10,105 nt of DNA from Planctomycetota bacterium (GCA_029213105.1 JARGNS010000086.1:1-10105), one strand, 5' to 3'; shown: positions 1-6,510, counted from the stretch's first letter. Notes: generated by a model from the letters alone, not told the origin. Translations and numbers: made by a program.

Positions 1-1
1 G

Positions 2-502
2 ATCCAGAAGGAGTCCGCCGGCGGCAAGGAGGGCCTCTACGGCCCCTACCTGCTGGCCGACGTGATCGAGATCGGCTTCTCCCAGAAGAAGGGCTTCTCG
101 GTCGGCGGCCGCACGCTCATCGAGGCACGCCGGATGTGCAACGCCTTCGCCCGCCGCCTCGCCCGAGGCGAGCCGTGGGAGAAGATGGCCACCGAGATCA
201 ACATGAAGCGCGACCGCACCCAGCGCGCGCGCACGCTGCGCCTGACGAACACCAACAACGACCGCGTCCACTACGAGCAGGCGAAGCGCTTGCGCGACGG
301 CGACGTCGGAACGCCGTACGACACCCTCGCCGAGATGTGTGTCCTCCGCCGCAGCGGCCCGCGTCCGGGTCGTTCCCTGGCCGAGATCAAGCCGTACCTG
401 CGCGAACTTCTCGCCCGCCGCAAGGCACGCGAGTGGATCGAAGAGAAGATCAAGGACAAGAGCTGGGTCCAGATCCGCTGGCCCTTGCCGCAGCGGTCGT
501 AG
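2..502 (+). CDS. C-terminal part of a hypothetical protein, 5' end outside window
   Basis: The frame is open from the left edge to a TAG stop at 500-502, giving 166 residues. A GTG lies in frame at 62-64, but the codons before it (for example GKEGLYGPYLLADVIE) look like the same protein, so I treat the gene as cut by the edge rather than starting there. The fragment is very basic and mostly helical in character: an Arg-rich segment around RTLIEARRMCNAFARRLARG, then a stretch with several Arg and Asn residues, then a charged C-terminal helix ending in a Trp-containing tail (DKSWVQIRWPLP). No signal peptide, membrane segment or catalytic motif is visible. I do not recognise the family. The basic, helical composition would suit a nucleic-acid-binding or regulatory protein, but that is only inference. 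It converges on the next gene, with 180 bases between stops. Confidence 0.75.
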   Translation: MQKESAGGKEGLYGPYLLADVIEIGFSQKKGFSVGGRTLIEARRMCNAFARRLARGEPWEKMATEINMKRDRTQRARTLRLTNTNNDRVHYEQAKRLRDGDVGTPYDTLAEMCVLRRSGPRPGRSLAEIKPYLRELLARRKAREWIEEKIKDKSWVQIRWPLPQRS

Positions 503-570
503 ACCCCGGACGCCGCGCCAGATCCCGATGGTGACGCGCCTGGCGACGGCGTCTCCGTAGGGGCGCTCCA

Positions 571-637
571 GCGAGGCCCGCAGGGCGAGCGTGTGTGCGC
601 CCACGACTCGCCTTGTGCGCACCCACCTCGGGCTCGC
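571..637. terminator. Nested hairpin between convergent stops, possible bidirectional terminator
   Basis: In the 180-base gap between two converging genes, bases 581-593 pair with 602-615. The inner ten pairs are GGCGAGCGTG against CACG-a-CTCGCC, with one bulged A at 606 and an eight-base loop; three weaker pairs extend the base. An outer helix, 571-580 with 629-637, has nine pairs and one bulged G. The structure lies about 70 bases past the plus-strand stop and about 45 past the minus-strand stop, and reads as a hairpin on both strands. There is no T-run after it on either strand, so it is not a classical Rho-independent terminator. The rest of 503-682 shows no gene. Stems of this size also arise by chance in GC-rich DNA, hence the modest confidence. 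Confidence 0.35.
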
Positions 638-682
638 GCACGGGCCCCTGCAGACCCAGGCGGGTGGCCTTCGAGCGCCGCC

Positions 683-2263
683 CTACTTCAGCTGGGTCGC
701 GAGCCAGGCGTCCTCGTAGTTCCAGAGGCCCGCGGCGCGCGGTGCGCCCTCGAGCGCGGCCTGGGCCGCCTTGGCGTCGCCACGGCGCTTCGCCGCGTAG
801 AACGCCGTACGGGCCGCCTCGGCCTTCTCGACGTCGTCCTGCTCGAGGCCGAGGTGGCGAGCCCACCAGCGGAAGTGATCCCGCGCGATCGAAGCGCGCG
901 AGATGCGCATGAACGTGCCGTCGTCTTCGGCGACCACGACCTCCTGCCCGGCGAACAGGTTCGCTAGGTCCTTGGCCCAGGCGTTCTTGTCGTGCACGGC
1001 CTTGCGCGACATCGCCGGGGGGAAGCCCAGGCGACCGATGCGCAACTTGACCCACTTGTAGAGGAAGTCGAGCGCCTCGTTCCACACGACCTGGCTCTCG
1101 GTCTCGTCCTCGAGCTGGCCGATCCAGCAGCCCTCGTGGCCGGAGTTGCCCAGCACCTTCAGGCTGCGCGCGGCCGTGCTGCGGACCTCGACGGAGGCGT
1201 CATGGAAGTACATCGGCAGGTTGGCGATGTCCTCGGCCTCGCCCACGCGGACAAGGGTCTCGAGGGCGTGACGGCGCTCGGCGCCGGTATCGCGCTCGCC
1301 GTCCATCTTCGGGCCCGCGACGATCTCCCGCAGGCGTGCAAGCGCAGGCTTCGCCCACGCGGGCTTGCGGACGAGGATCAGCATCGCGCCCATGCGCAGC
1401 TCATGGGCCGGATCATCCAGGGCCTTGCGCACGTGCTGCGCCATGAGGTCCTCGTCGAGCATGCCGGGGCAGACCGGGAGGGGCATGTCGCGGAAGCAGG
1501 CGCGATCGACGATCTGCATGTAGCGCAGGCGCACGAGGAAGTCCTCATCCTGGCCGGCGACGGTCAGCAGCATGGGCAACGACTCGCAGTCGGCGAAGCG
1601 CTCGACCGCTCCTGCGGCCGCGATCATCACGTCGCGCTCCTGGCGCTTGTGGACCATCGGCGCTCCCGAGCGCTGGAGCAGCGGACGGATCAGCGGCATC
1701 GCTTCCTTGCGCTCGACCTTGACGGCCAGCTGGATCGCATGAGAGCGGGTCAGGTCGCCATCCATCTGCAGCCAGGCGTCGATCGTCTGGGGGACGCGGA
1801 AGGCCGGCTCCGTCACGATCTCGTCCATGAAGTAGGGCTCGACCATGAGCGAGCGCAAGACCACGCCGCGCGTGTGGACCGAGGGCGCGGTCCGCAGCAG
1901 GCGCTCGAGGACGGGCAGGCGATTGAAGTGCCGGTGCAGCAGGTCGGCGCAGATCTTGCGGACCTCGAAGGCCTTCGTGTCGTCGTCGACGGCCTCCCCG
2001 AGCAGCTCGATCACGAGTTCCTTGTTCGGGGCGTCCTTCAGGGCCTGCACGTGGGCCGCGCGGGTGCGGCCGTCGTTGCTGTGCAGGCCGGTGATGTGCA
2101 GCCCGAGGGTGAAGCGCTCGCCGAACACGAGCCAGGCGGCCCCCAAGGCCAGCAGGACGACGCCGAGGATGATGGCGTAGCGCTTCCACGGCAGGCCGTG
2201 GGCAGCGGCCGAGGCGGGCGCGGAGTCGGGGGCGGGGGCGGGCGTCGCGGAATCGTCGGTCAC
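683..2263 (-). CDS. Membrane-anchored HEAT-repeat-like protein
   Basis: The product is 526 residues. I chose the GTG at 2263-2261 because GGGAGA (plus 2269-2274) sits five bases upstream and the sequence before it does not look like protein. Residues 1-25 are a Pro/Ala/Asp-rich cytoplasmic tail. Residues 29-47 (YAIILGVVLLALGAAWLVF) form one membrane helix, preceded by Lys-Arg, so the large C-terminal part should face the periplasm. From about residue 63 to 410 the chain is a series of amphipathic helix pairs of HEAT/armadillo character (for example VRSTAARSLKVLG near 360 and LRMGAMLILVRK near 290). The last 80 residues are charged helices ending in WNYEDAWLATQLK. Such repeats usually serve as protein-binding scaffolds; no enzymatic motif is visible and the partner is unknown. 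It is divergent from the pseudouridine synthase gene, and nothing links the two functionally. The family assignment rests on helix pattern only. Confidence 0.82.
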   Translation of the reverse strand: MTDDSATPAPAPDSAPASAAAHGLPWKRYAIILGVVLLALGAAWLVFGERFTLGLHITGLHSNDGRTRAAHVQALKDAPNKELVIELLGEAVDDDTKAFEVRKICADLLHRHFNRLPVLERLLRTAPSVHTRGVVLRSLMVEPYFMDEIVTEPAFRVPQTIDAWLQMDGDLTRSHAIQLAVKVERKEAMPLIRPLLQRSGAPMVHKRQERDVMIAAAGAVERFADCESLPMLLTVAGQDEDFLVRLRYMQIVDRACFRDMPLPVCPGMLDEDLMAQHVRKALDDPAHELRMGAMLILVRKPAWAKPALARLREIVAGPKMDGERDTGAERRHALETLVRVGEAEDIANLPMYFHDASVEVRSTAARSLKVLGNSGHEGCWIGQLEDETESQVVWNEALDFLYKWVKLRIGRLGFPPAMSRKAVHDKNAWAKDLANLFAGQEVVVAEDDGTFMRISRASIARDHFRWWARHLGLEQDDVEKAEAARTAFYAAKRRGDAKAAQAALEGAPRAAGLWNYEDAWLATQLK

Positions 2264-2301
2264 GGAAGTCTCCCTGGGGCCGTGCGGCCTCTGGCGGCCG
2301 G

Positions 2302-2311
2302 AGGGTACAAC
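2302..2311. promoter_or_regulatory. Overlapping candidate -10 elements for two divergent genes
   Basis: On the minus strand TACCCT (plus 2307-2302) lies 38 bases before the HEAT gene GTG. On the plus strand TACAAC (2306-2311) lies 51 bases before the ATT start of the pseudouridine synthase. The two hexamers share two bases. No convincing -35 element is seen for either, so this is a weak prediction. The surrounding 99-base divergent gap also contains a short hairpin at 2285-2300 (CGGCC/GGCCG arms) in the HEAT gene leader. Confidence 0.25.
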
Positions 2312-2350
2312 AGAAACGCGTCGGCCCCGCGCCATGCGGGCAACGCCACG

Positions 2351-2365
2351 AGGAGACCTCCCATT
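2351..2365 (+). promoter_or_regulatory. Shine-Dalgarno AGGAGA placed before an ATT start codon
   Basis: AGGAGA at 2351-2356 is followed after six bases by ATT at 2363-2365, in frame with the pseudouridine synthase. This is the best ribosome-binding site in the interval. The only standard start codon in frame upstream of the S4 domain is a GTG at 2282, which lacks a good site and lies 18 bases from the divergent HEAT gene start. The next GTG, at 2510, would cut the S4 domain. ATT starts are rare but established in bacteria (infC is the known case), so this placement decides the start. Confidence 0.5.
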
Positions 2366-3325
2366 CCCGCCAACGGCCCCGAAGGCGCTCGAATCGACCT
2401 CACGCTCGCGCCGCAGGCCGCGGGCCAGCGGCTGGACCGCGCCCTCGCCGACCGCCTGCCGGAGCACAGCCGCACCGAGATCGCCACCTGGATCCGCGAC
2501 GGGCGGGTGCAGATCGAGGGCGCCGTCGTGCCGGGGAAGGCCCGCGTGGCAGGCGGGGAGGCCGTCACGATCCTGGTGCCGCCGCCCAAGCCGAGCCACC
2601 TCGTGCCCCAGGACCTGCCCCTCGAGGTCGTCTTCGAGGACGAGGCCGTGGTGGTCGTGAACAAGCCCTCCGGGCTGACCGTCCACCCGGGCGCCGGCCA
2701 GCCCGACGGCACCTTGGCCAACGCCCTGGCCTGGCACATGAAGGACCTGCCGGAGCTTGGCGGCTCGGACCGGCCCGGCATCGTCCATCGCCTCGACAAG
2801 GAGACCTCGGGCGTGCTCGTCGTGGCCCGGACGGAGCTGGCCCAGCGGCGCCTCTCCGCCGCGTTCGCCGAGCGCACCGTCGGCAAGACGTACCTGGCCT
2901 GCACGCACGGCACGCCGCGCGACGCGACCGGCCTCATCGACGCCCCCATCGGGCGCATGCGCAACCACCGCACGAAGATGGCCGTGCGCGAGGGGGGGCG
3001 CGAGTCCCAGACGCGCTGGAAGGTCCTCGAGGCCATGCCGCGCCACGCCTTCGTGCAGTGCCACCCGCGCACCGGCCGCACGCACCAGATCCGCGTGCAC
3101 CTCAAGCACCTCGGCCACCCGATCCTCGGTGATCCCCTCTATGGCCTGCCCGGCCAGCCCGGGGAGGAGCACACGCGCCGGTTGATGCTGCACGCCCACC
3201 GGCTCGAGTTCCCCCACCCGCTCTCCGGCGAGCGTGTGGCCTTCGAGGCCCCCCTCCCGCCCGAGTTCGAAGCGACGCTCGCCGCCCTGCGGCTGCTCGA
3301 TCCGCCTCGGCGCCTGCGACGCTGA
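2363..3325 (+). CDS. RluA/RluD-family 23S rRNA pseudouridine synthase
   Basis: This enzyme converts specific uridines in large-subunit rRNA (or tRNA) to pseudouridine in the cytoplasm. From the ATT start it is 320 residues, close to the usual size of RluD (about 326). Residues 20-75 form an N-terminal S4-type RNA-binding domain (GQRLDRALADRLPEHSR, then RDGRVQIEG). The catalytic domain follows, with the hallmark HRLDKETSG at 142-150, whose Asp145 is the catalytic aspartate of the family. Other family motifs are VVNKPSGLTVHPG near 98-110 and RTGRTHQIRVHLKHLGHPILGDPLYG in the C-terminal third. The S4 domain plus sequence style favours the RluD or RluC type over RluA proper, but the target base cannot be read from sequence, so I give no symbol. 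The start is uncertain: a GTG at 2282 would add 27 low-complexity residues. The stop lies seven bases from that of the converging cardiolipin synthase gene. Confidence 0.93.
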   Translation: MPANGPEGARIDLTLAPQAAGQRLDRALADRLPEHSRTEIATWIRDGRVQIEGAVVPGKARVAGGEAVTILVPPPKPSHLVPQDLPLEVVFEDEAVVVVNKPSGLTVHPGAGQPDGTLANALAWHMKDLPELGGSDRPGIVHRLDKETSGVLVVARTELAQRRLSAAFAERTVGKTYLACTHGTPRDATGLIDAPIGRMRNHRTKMAVREGGRESQTRWKVLEAMPRHAFVQCHPRTGRTHQIRVHLKHLGHPILGDPLYGLPGQPGEEHTRRLMLHAHRLEFPHPLSGERVAFEAPLPPEFEATLAALRLLDPPRRLRR

Positions 3326-3332
3326 ACGCCCG

Positions 3333-4745
3333 TCAGAGGATCGGCGAGAGCAGGCGAGCCGTGTGGACGGCCGTGCGGAAGAAGACGCCGCGCCCCTCCA
3401 GCTCCCCCGAGCCGACCTCGCGGCAGCGCTCGAAATCGCGCTCGAACATCGCTTCGAGTTGGGTGGCGAAGTCCACGTCGTGTACGAGCGCGCTCACCTC
3501 GAAATTGAGGCGGAACGAGCGACTGTCCCAGTTCACGGTCCCCACGCTGCCGACCTCGTCATCCACGAGCACGACCTTCGAGTGCATGAAGCCCTCCGTG
3601 TACCGGAAGAAGCGGATGCCCACGCCGCCCAGCGCATCGAGATACCAGTAGGCCGCGAGATCCGTGGGGAGGCTGTCGCATTTCTCCGTGATCATGACGC
3701 GCACGTCGACCCCACGCAGGGCGGCGCCGCGCAGGGCTGCCATGACGGCACGATCCGGCACGAAGTACGGGGTCGCGATCCAGACCCGTTGCTTCGCCAC
3801 GTGCAGCAGTTCGACCGAGATCAGCGAAGCGGTCTCGAGCTTGGTCGACGGGCCACTGGGGGCGACGAGCACGCGCGCGGCCGCCCCGGGCACCACATGC
3901 GGAACGGCAGCAAGGCGCAGGATCTCGCGGGAAGCCCAGTACCAGTCGCCGAGGAAGATCGCCTGGGCCTCGATGGCCGCAGGTCCCTCGACGCGCATGT
4001 GCGTATCACGCCAGGGCCCGCGCTTCGGATCGATGCCGAGGTACTCGTCGCCGACGTTGTGGCCGCCGATCCACGCGCGCTTGCCGTCGACGACGACGAT
4101 CTTGCGATGGTTGCGGAAGTTCAGCTGGAAGCGGTTCATGCGACCACGTGTGGTGCCGAACTCCGAGACCCGCACGCCGGCCGCCCGCAGGTCGTGTATG
4201 TAGTCGCGCGGCAGGGAGAGCGACCCCACCTCGTCGTACAGCATGTACACGGCCACCCCGGCCTGGGCCCGTGCCTTCAGCGCCTCGCCGAGACGCCGAC
4301 CGAGGCCGTCTGCGCGCATGATGTAGAACTGGACGAGCACGTGCTGTTCGGCCGCCTCGATGCCCGCGATGATGTCATCGAAGGTCGGGCCCCCGTCGAC
4401 CAGGAGCGTGACGGCGTTCTGACTGAGGACGGACATGCCCGTCAGCGCCTCGAGGCTGCGCTCGGACGGACCGAGCTCGTCGGTCCGGGCGTAGGGTTCG
4501 AGCGCCGCGCGGCCGCGGCTCACATCGACGGCGATCTCCGCCGCACGCTCCTCGAAGATCTCGGCCATGCCCTGGAACTTGTTGCGCCCGAAGACCCAGT
4601 AGAAGGGCACCGCGAGCAGCGGGAAGGTGAGCAGGCACGCGGTCCAGGCGATGGCCCCCTGGGACGTCCGCACGGTCGTGACGGCATGGAACGCCGACAC
4701 GATGCCCAGGACCTCGGCTACGGCAACGAGGATCACCCAGAACAT
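3333..4745 (-). CDS. cls: Cardiolipin synthase, phospholipase D superfamily
   Basis: Cardiolipin synthase joins two phosphatidylglycerol molecules into cardiolipin and releases glycerol at the inner membrane. The product is 470 residues, close to ClsA of E. coli (486). Two N-terminal membrane helices lie at about 2-22 and 32-52, the second followed by the typical FYWVFGRNKFQG. Both phospholipase D HKD motifs are complete: His213-x-Lys215 with Asp220 (NHRKIVVVDG) and His388-x-Lys390 with Asp395 (MHSKVVLVDD), each followed by the usual Gly and Asn residues (GGHN, GTVN). Family signatures NVGDEYLG and NWDSRSFRLNFE are also present. The ATG at 4745-4743 has only a weak GGA upstream, but the membrane segment starts directly after it and no better start exists. 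It is divergent from the mutase gene across 100 bases and converges on the pseudouridine synthase with almost no gap. A PLD-type phosphatidyltransferase of another specificity is less likely given the two-helix N terminus. Confidence 0.95.
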   Translation of the reverse strand: MFWVILVAVAEVLGIVSAFHAVTTVRTSQGAIAWTACLLTFPLLAVPFYWVFGRNKFQGMAEIFEERAAEIAVDVSRGRAALEPYARTDELGPSERSLEALTGMSVLSQNAVTLLVDGGPTFDDIIAGIEAAEQHVLVQFYIMRADGLGRRLGEALKARAQAGVAVYMLYDEVGSLSLPRDYIHDLRAAGVRVSEFGTTRGRMNRFQLNFRNHRKIVVVDGKRAWIGGHNVGDEYLGIDPKRGPWRDTHMRVEGPAAIEAQAIFLGDWYWASREILRLAAVPHVVPGAAARVLVAPSGPSTKLETASLISVELLHVAKQRVWIATPYFVPDRAVMAALRGAALRGVDVRVMITEKCDSLPTDLAAYWYLDALGGVGIRFFRYTEGFMHSKVVLVDDEVGSVGTVNWDSRSFRLNFEVSALVHDVDFATQLEAMFERDFERCREVGSGELEGRGVFFRTAVHTARLLSPIL

Positions 4746-4786
4746 GGCGGTCCGAAACGGCGGGGGAATTGCGAACCCATGGCCGA

Positions 4787-4815
4787 ACGGTACCCACCCC
4801 CACCGAAGGAGGCAA
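4787..4815 (-). promoter_or_regulatory. Candidate sigma-70-like promoter of the cardiolipin synthase gene
   Basis: Read on the minus strand, TTGCCT (plus 4815-4810) is followed after exactly 17 bases by TACCGT (plus 4792-4787). These match TTGACA at four of six and TATAAT at three of six positions. The predicted start of transcription would leave a leader of about 35 bases before the ATG. The -10 element overlaps a GGTACC palindrome at 4789-4794. The spacing is right but the hexamers are weak. Confidence 0.35.
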
Positions 4816-4833
4816 TCCAGTACGCCTTCACGC

Positions 4834-4848
4834 TACAACCCAGGCATG
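4834..4848 (+). promoter_or_regulatory. Candidate -10 element for leaderless start of the mutase gene
   Basis: TACAAC at 4834-4839 ends six bases before the ATG at 4846, which is where a -10 element lies when transcription begins at the start codon itself. The ATG has no Shine-Dalgarno sequence at normal spacing; the only strong one, AAGGAGG at 4806-4812, ends 33 bases away and has no start codon next to it. No clear -35 element is seen. The alternative is a longer leader starting near 4804. Confidence 0.3.
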
Positions 4849-6423
4849 AGCAACGACCGACCCACGACGCGCCTGCAGGCGTGGCTCGAAAGTTCGTACG
4901 CCAAGGCCGTTGGCCGCTTCCCCGAGCGCAAGGAGCGCTTCGAGACGGCCTCCGGGCTCGAACTCGACCCGCTCTACGCCGATGAGGCCGATGCCGAGCG
5001 CCTCGGCATGCCAGGCGAGGCCCCGTTCACGCGCGGCGTCCAGCCGACGATGTACCGCGGCCGACTCTGGACGATGCGCCAGTACGCCGGGTTCGCGACC
5101 GCCGAGGAGAGCAACCGCCGCTACCGGGCGCTGCTCGAGCAGGGCACGACCGGACTCTCCGTGGCGTTCGATCTACCGACCCAGATCGGCTACGACCCGG
5201 ACGACATCATGGCGGCGGGCGAGGTCGGCCGCGTGGGCGTCTCGATCGCGACCCTCGCCGACATGGAGACGCTGCTCGACGGCATCCCGCTCGACAAGAT
5301 CAGCATCTCCATGACGATCAACTCGACCGCGATCGTCCTGCTCTCCATGCTCATCGCCGTCGCGAAGAAGCAGGGCGTCGATCCGGCCAAGCTGCGCGGC
5401 ACCGTGCAGAACGACATGTTCAAGGAGTTCATCGCGCGCGGCACCCAGCGCCTGCCCGTGCGCCCCTCCTTGCGCCTGGTGACCGACGTCATCGAGTACG
5501 CCACGCGCGAACTGCCCAAGTTCAACCCGGTGAGCATCAGCGGGTACCACATCCGGGAGGCCGGCGCGACGGCAGTCGAGGAAGTGGCGTTCACGCTGGC
5601 CGACGGGATCGGCTACGTGGAGGCGGCCCGCGAGCGGGGCCTGCCCGTGGACGACTTCGCCCCGCGGCTCTCGTTCTTCTTCAACGCCCACAACGAGCTG
5701 TTCGAAGAGGTCGCCAAGTTCCGCGCCGCGCGGCGGCTGTGGGCCACGATCATGCGCGAGCGCTTCGGCGCCGAGAACCCGAAGAGCCTGATGCTCCGGT
5801 TCCACACGCAGACAGCCGGCTCCACACTCCAAGCCCGCCAGGTCGACGTGAACGTCGTCCGCGTGACGATCCAGGCACTGGCCGCCGTCCTGGCCCTGCG
5901 CACGCAGCAGGTCATCGCCCACGAGAGCGGCGTCACCGACGTGATCGACCCCCTGGGCGGTGCGCCGTTCATCGAGGCCCTCACCGACCGCATCGAGACC
6001 GATGCCCGCGCCCTCATCGACCGCATCGACACGATGGGCGGCACCCTGGCCGCCGTCGAGGCCGGCTTCCCCCAGCAGCGCATCGAGAAGAGCGCCTACG
6101 ACGCCCAGCGGCGCATCGAGTCCGCCGAGGACATCGTCGTCGGCGTGAACAAGTTCGAGGAGAGCGACGCGGCGGACGCCGTGGAGTTCGAGCTCGACCC
6201 CGCCATGGAGGGCCACGCCGTCGAGCGCGTGCGCGCCTACCGCGCGGGGCGCGACGAGGACGCCGCGCAGGCCGCCCTGGCGGCCCTCGACGGTGCGATC
6301 GCCGGCACCGGGAACCTCGTGCCGGCGGTGCTCGGCTGCGTGGAGGCCCACGCGACGCTGGGCGAGATCATGGCGCGCCTCGAAGCGCGCTACGGGACGT
6401 TCCTGGCGCCGGTCACGGCGTAG
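4846..6423 (+). CDS. Methylmalonyl-CoA mutase catalytic (large) chain, with a 25-residue internal gap
   Basis: Methylmalonyl-CoA mutase interconverts (R)-methylmalonyl-CoA and succinyl-CoA with adenosylcobalamin, in propionate and odd-chain or branched-chain degradation. The chain is 525 residues and consists of the TIM-barrel catalytic domain only. The cobalamin-binding domain is absent, as in two-chain enzymes where it is a separate small protein, and no such gene is in the window. Compared with the Propionibacterium enzyme from memory, Tyr80 (Tyr89, in RQYAG), Arg198 (Arg207), Tyr234-His235 (Tyr243-His244, in SGYHIREAG) and Gln322 (Gln330, in FHTQTAG) are kept. Tyr/Arg at the first two sites is the methylmalonyl-CoA pattern; isobutyryl-CoA mutase has Phe/Gln. 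The oddity is at residues 349/350, where about 25 residues containing TQSLHTN are missing. The loop after Arg198 (GTQRLPVRPS) also departs from the usual GTYIYPPxPS. The start at MSNDRPTTRL is where the conserved protein begins; upstream codons overlap the divergent promoter region. Activity is doubtful unless the gap is an artefact. Confidence 0.93.
   Translation: MSNDRPTTRLQAWLESSYAKAVGRFPERKERFETASGLELDPLYADEADAERLGMPGEAPFTRGVQPTMYRGRLWTMRQYAGFATAEESNRRYRALLEQGTTGLSVAFDLPTQIGYDPDDIMAAGEVGRVGVSIATLADMETLLDGIPLDKISISMTINSTAIVLLSMLIAVAKKQGVDPAKLRGTVQNDMFKEFIARGTQRLPVRPSLRLVTDVIEYATRELPKFNPVSISGYHIREAGATAVEEVAFTLADGIGYVEAARERGLPVDDFAPRLSFFFNAHNELFEEVAKFRAARRLWATIMRERFGAENPKSLMLRFHTQTAGSTLQARQVDVNVVRVTIQALAAVLALRTQQVIAHESGVTDVIDPLGGAPFIEALTDRIETDARALIDRIDTMGGTLAAVEAGFPQQRIEKSAYDAQRRIESAEDIVVGVNKFEESDAADAVEFELDPAMEGHAVERVRAYRAGRDEDAAQAALAALDGAIAGTGNLVPAVLGCVEAHATLGEIMARLEARYGTFLAPVTA
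5887..5898 (+). other. Junction of a 75-base in-frame deletion in the mutase gene
   Basis: Codons GTC CTG (5887-5892) are followed directly by GCC CTG (5893-5898). In family members the equivalent text runs ALAAVL, then about 25 residues including TQSLHTN and an Asp-Glu-Ala shortly after, then ALRTQQ. Here ALAAVL abuts ALRTQQ. Adding 25 residues would restore a chain of about 550, the usual size. The flanks align without further gaps and the frame is unbroken. The comparison is from recalled family sequences, not a computed alignment. Confidence 0.8.
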
Positions 6424-6454
6424 ACCGCCGCCGCGGGCGCCGCGCCTTCTTCCG

Positions 6455-6510
6455 TGGGGGCGGGGGCCCCGGCACCTACATTCGGGGGTAGATTCGGCTT
6501 CCCGCCCCCA
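6455..6510 (+). repeat. 10-bp perfect inverted repeat in the leader of the secreted-protein gene
   Basis: TGGGGGCGGG at 6455-6464 is the exact reverse complement of CCCGCCCCCA at 6501-6510, with 36 bases between. The right arm ends two bases before the GAGG ribosome-binding site (6513-6516) of the next gene. The enclosed segment holds a -10-like TACATT (6477-6482), a second AT-rich patch TAGATT (6489-6494), and a smaller competing hairpin CCCCG/CGGGG (6467-6471 with 6483-6487). It could end mutase transcription, although it has no T-run, or fold in the downstream leader. A promoter inside the loop would leave only the right arm in the new transcript. The 98-base gap holds no gene. Confidence 0.45.

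Noticed and set aside
503..682. tRNA or other RNA gene in the gap between convergent genes
   Set aside because: The pairing does not form a cloverleaf, and no T-loop-like GTTCRA sequence or conserved tRNA spacing is present.
992..2362. Long open frame on the plus strand running into the pseudouridine synthase from far upstream
   Set aside because: It is antisense to the HEAT-like gene, its translation is dominated by Leu, Val, His, Gly and Arg runs typical of shadow frames in GC-rich DNA, and the recognisable protein starts only at about 2390.
2334..2660. ATG at 2334 as the start of the pseudouridine synthase
   Set aside because: It is in another frame; its translation is an Arg/Ser/Pro-rich shadow.
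2264..3217. Upstream extension of the HEAT-like gene on the minus strand
   Set aside because: It is antisense to the pseudouridine synthase and has shadow-like composition; a good GGGAGA plus GTG at 2263 marks the real start.
4806..4812. AAGGAGG as the ribosome-binding site of the mutase gene
   Set aside because: It ends 33 bases before the ATG, far outside the working distance, with no alternative start codon in reach.
5173..6351. Long minus-strand open frame opposite the mutase gene
   Set aside because: It mirrors a strongly conserved plus-strand protein and its translation is a His/Asp/Gly/Leu/Val-rich mixture without domain features.
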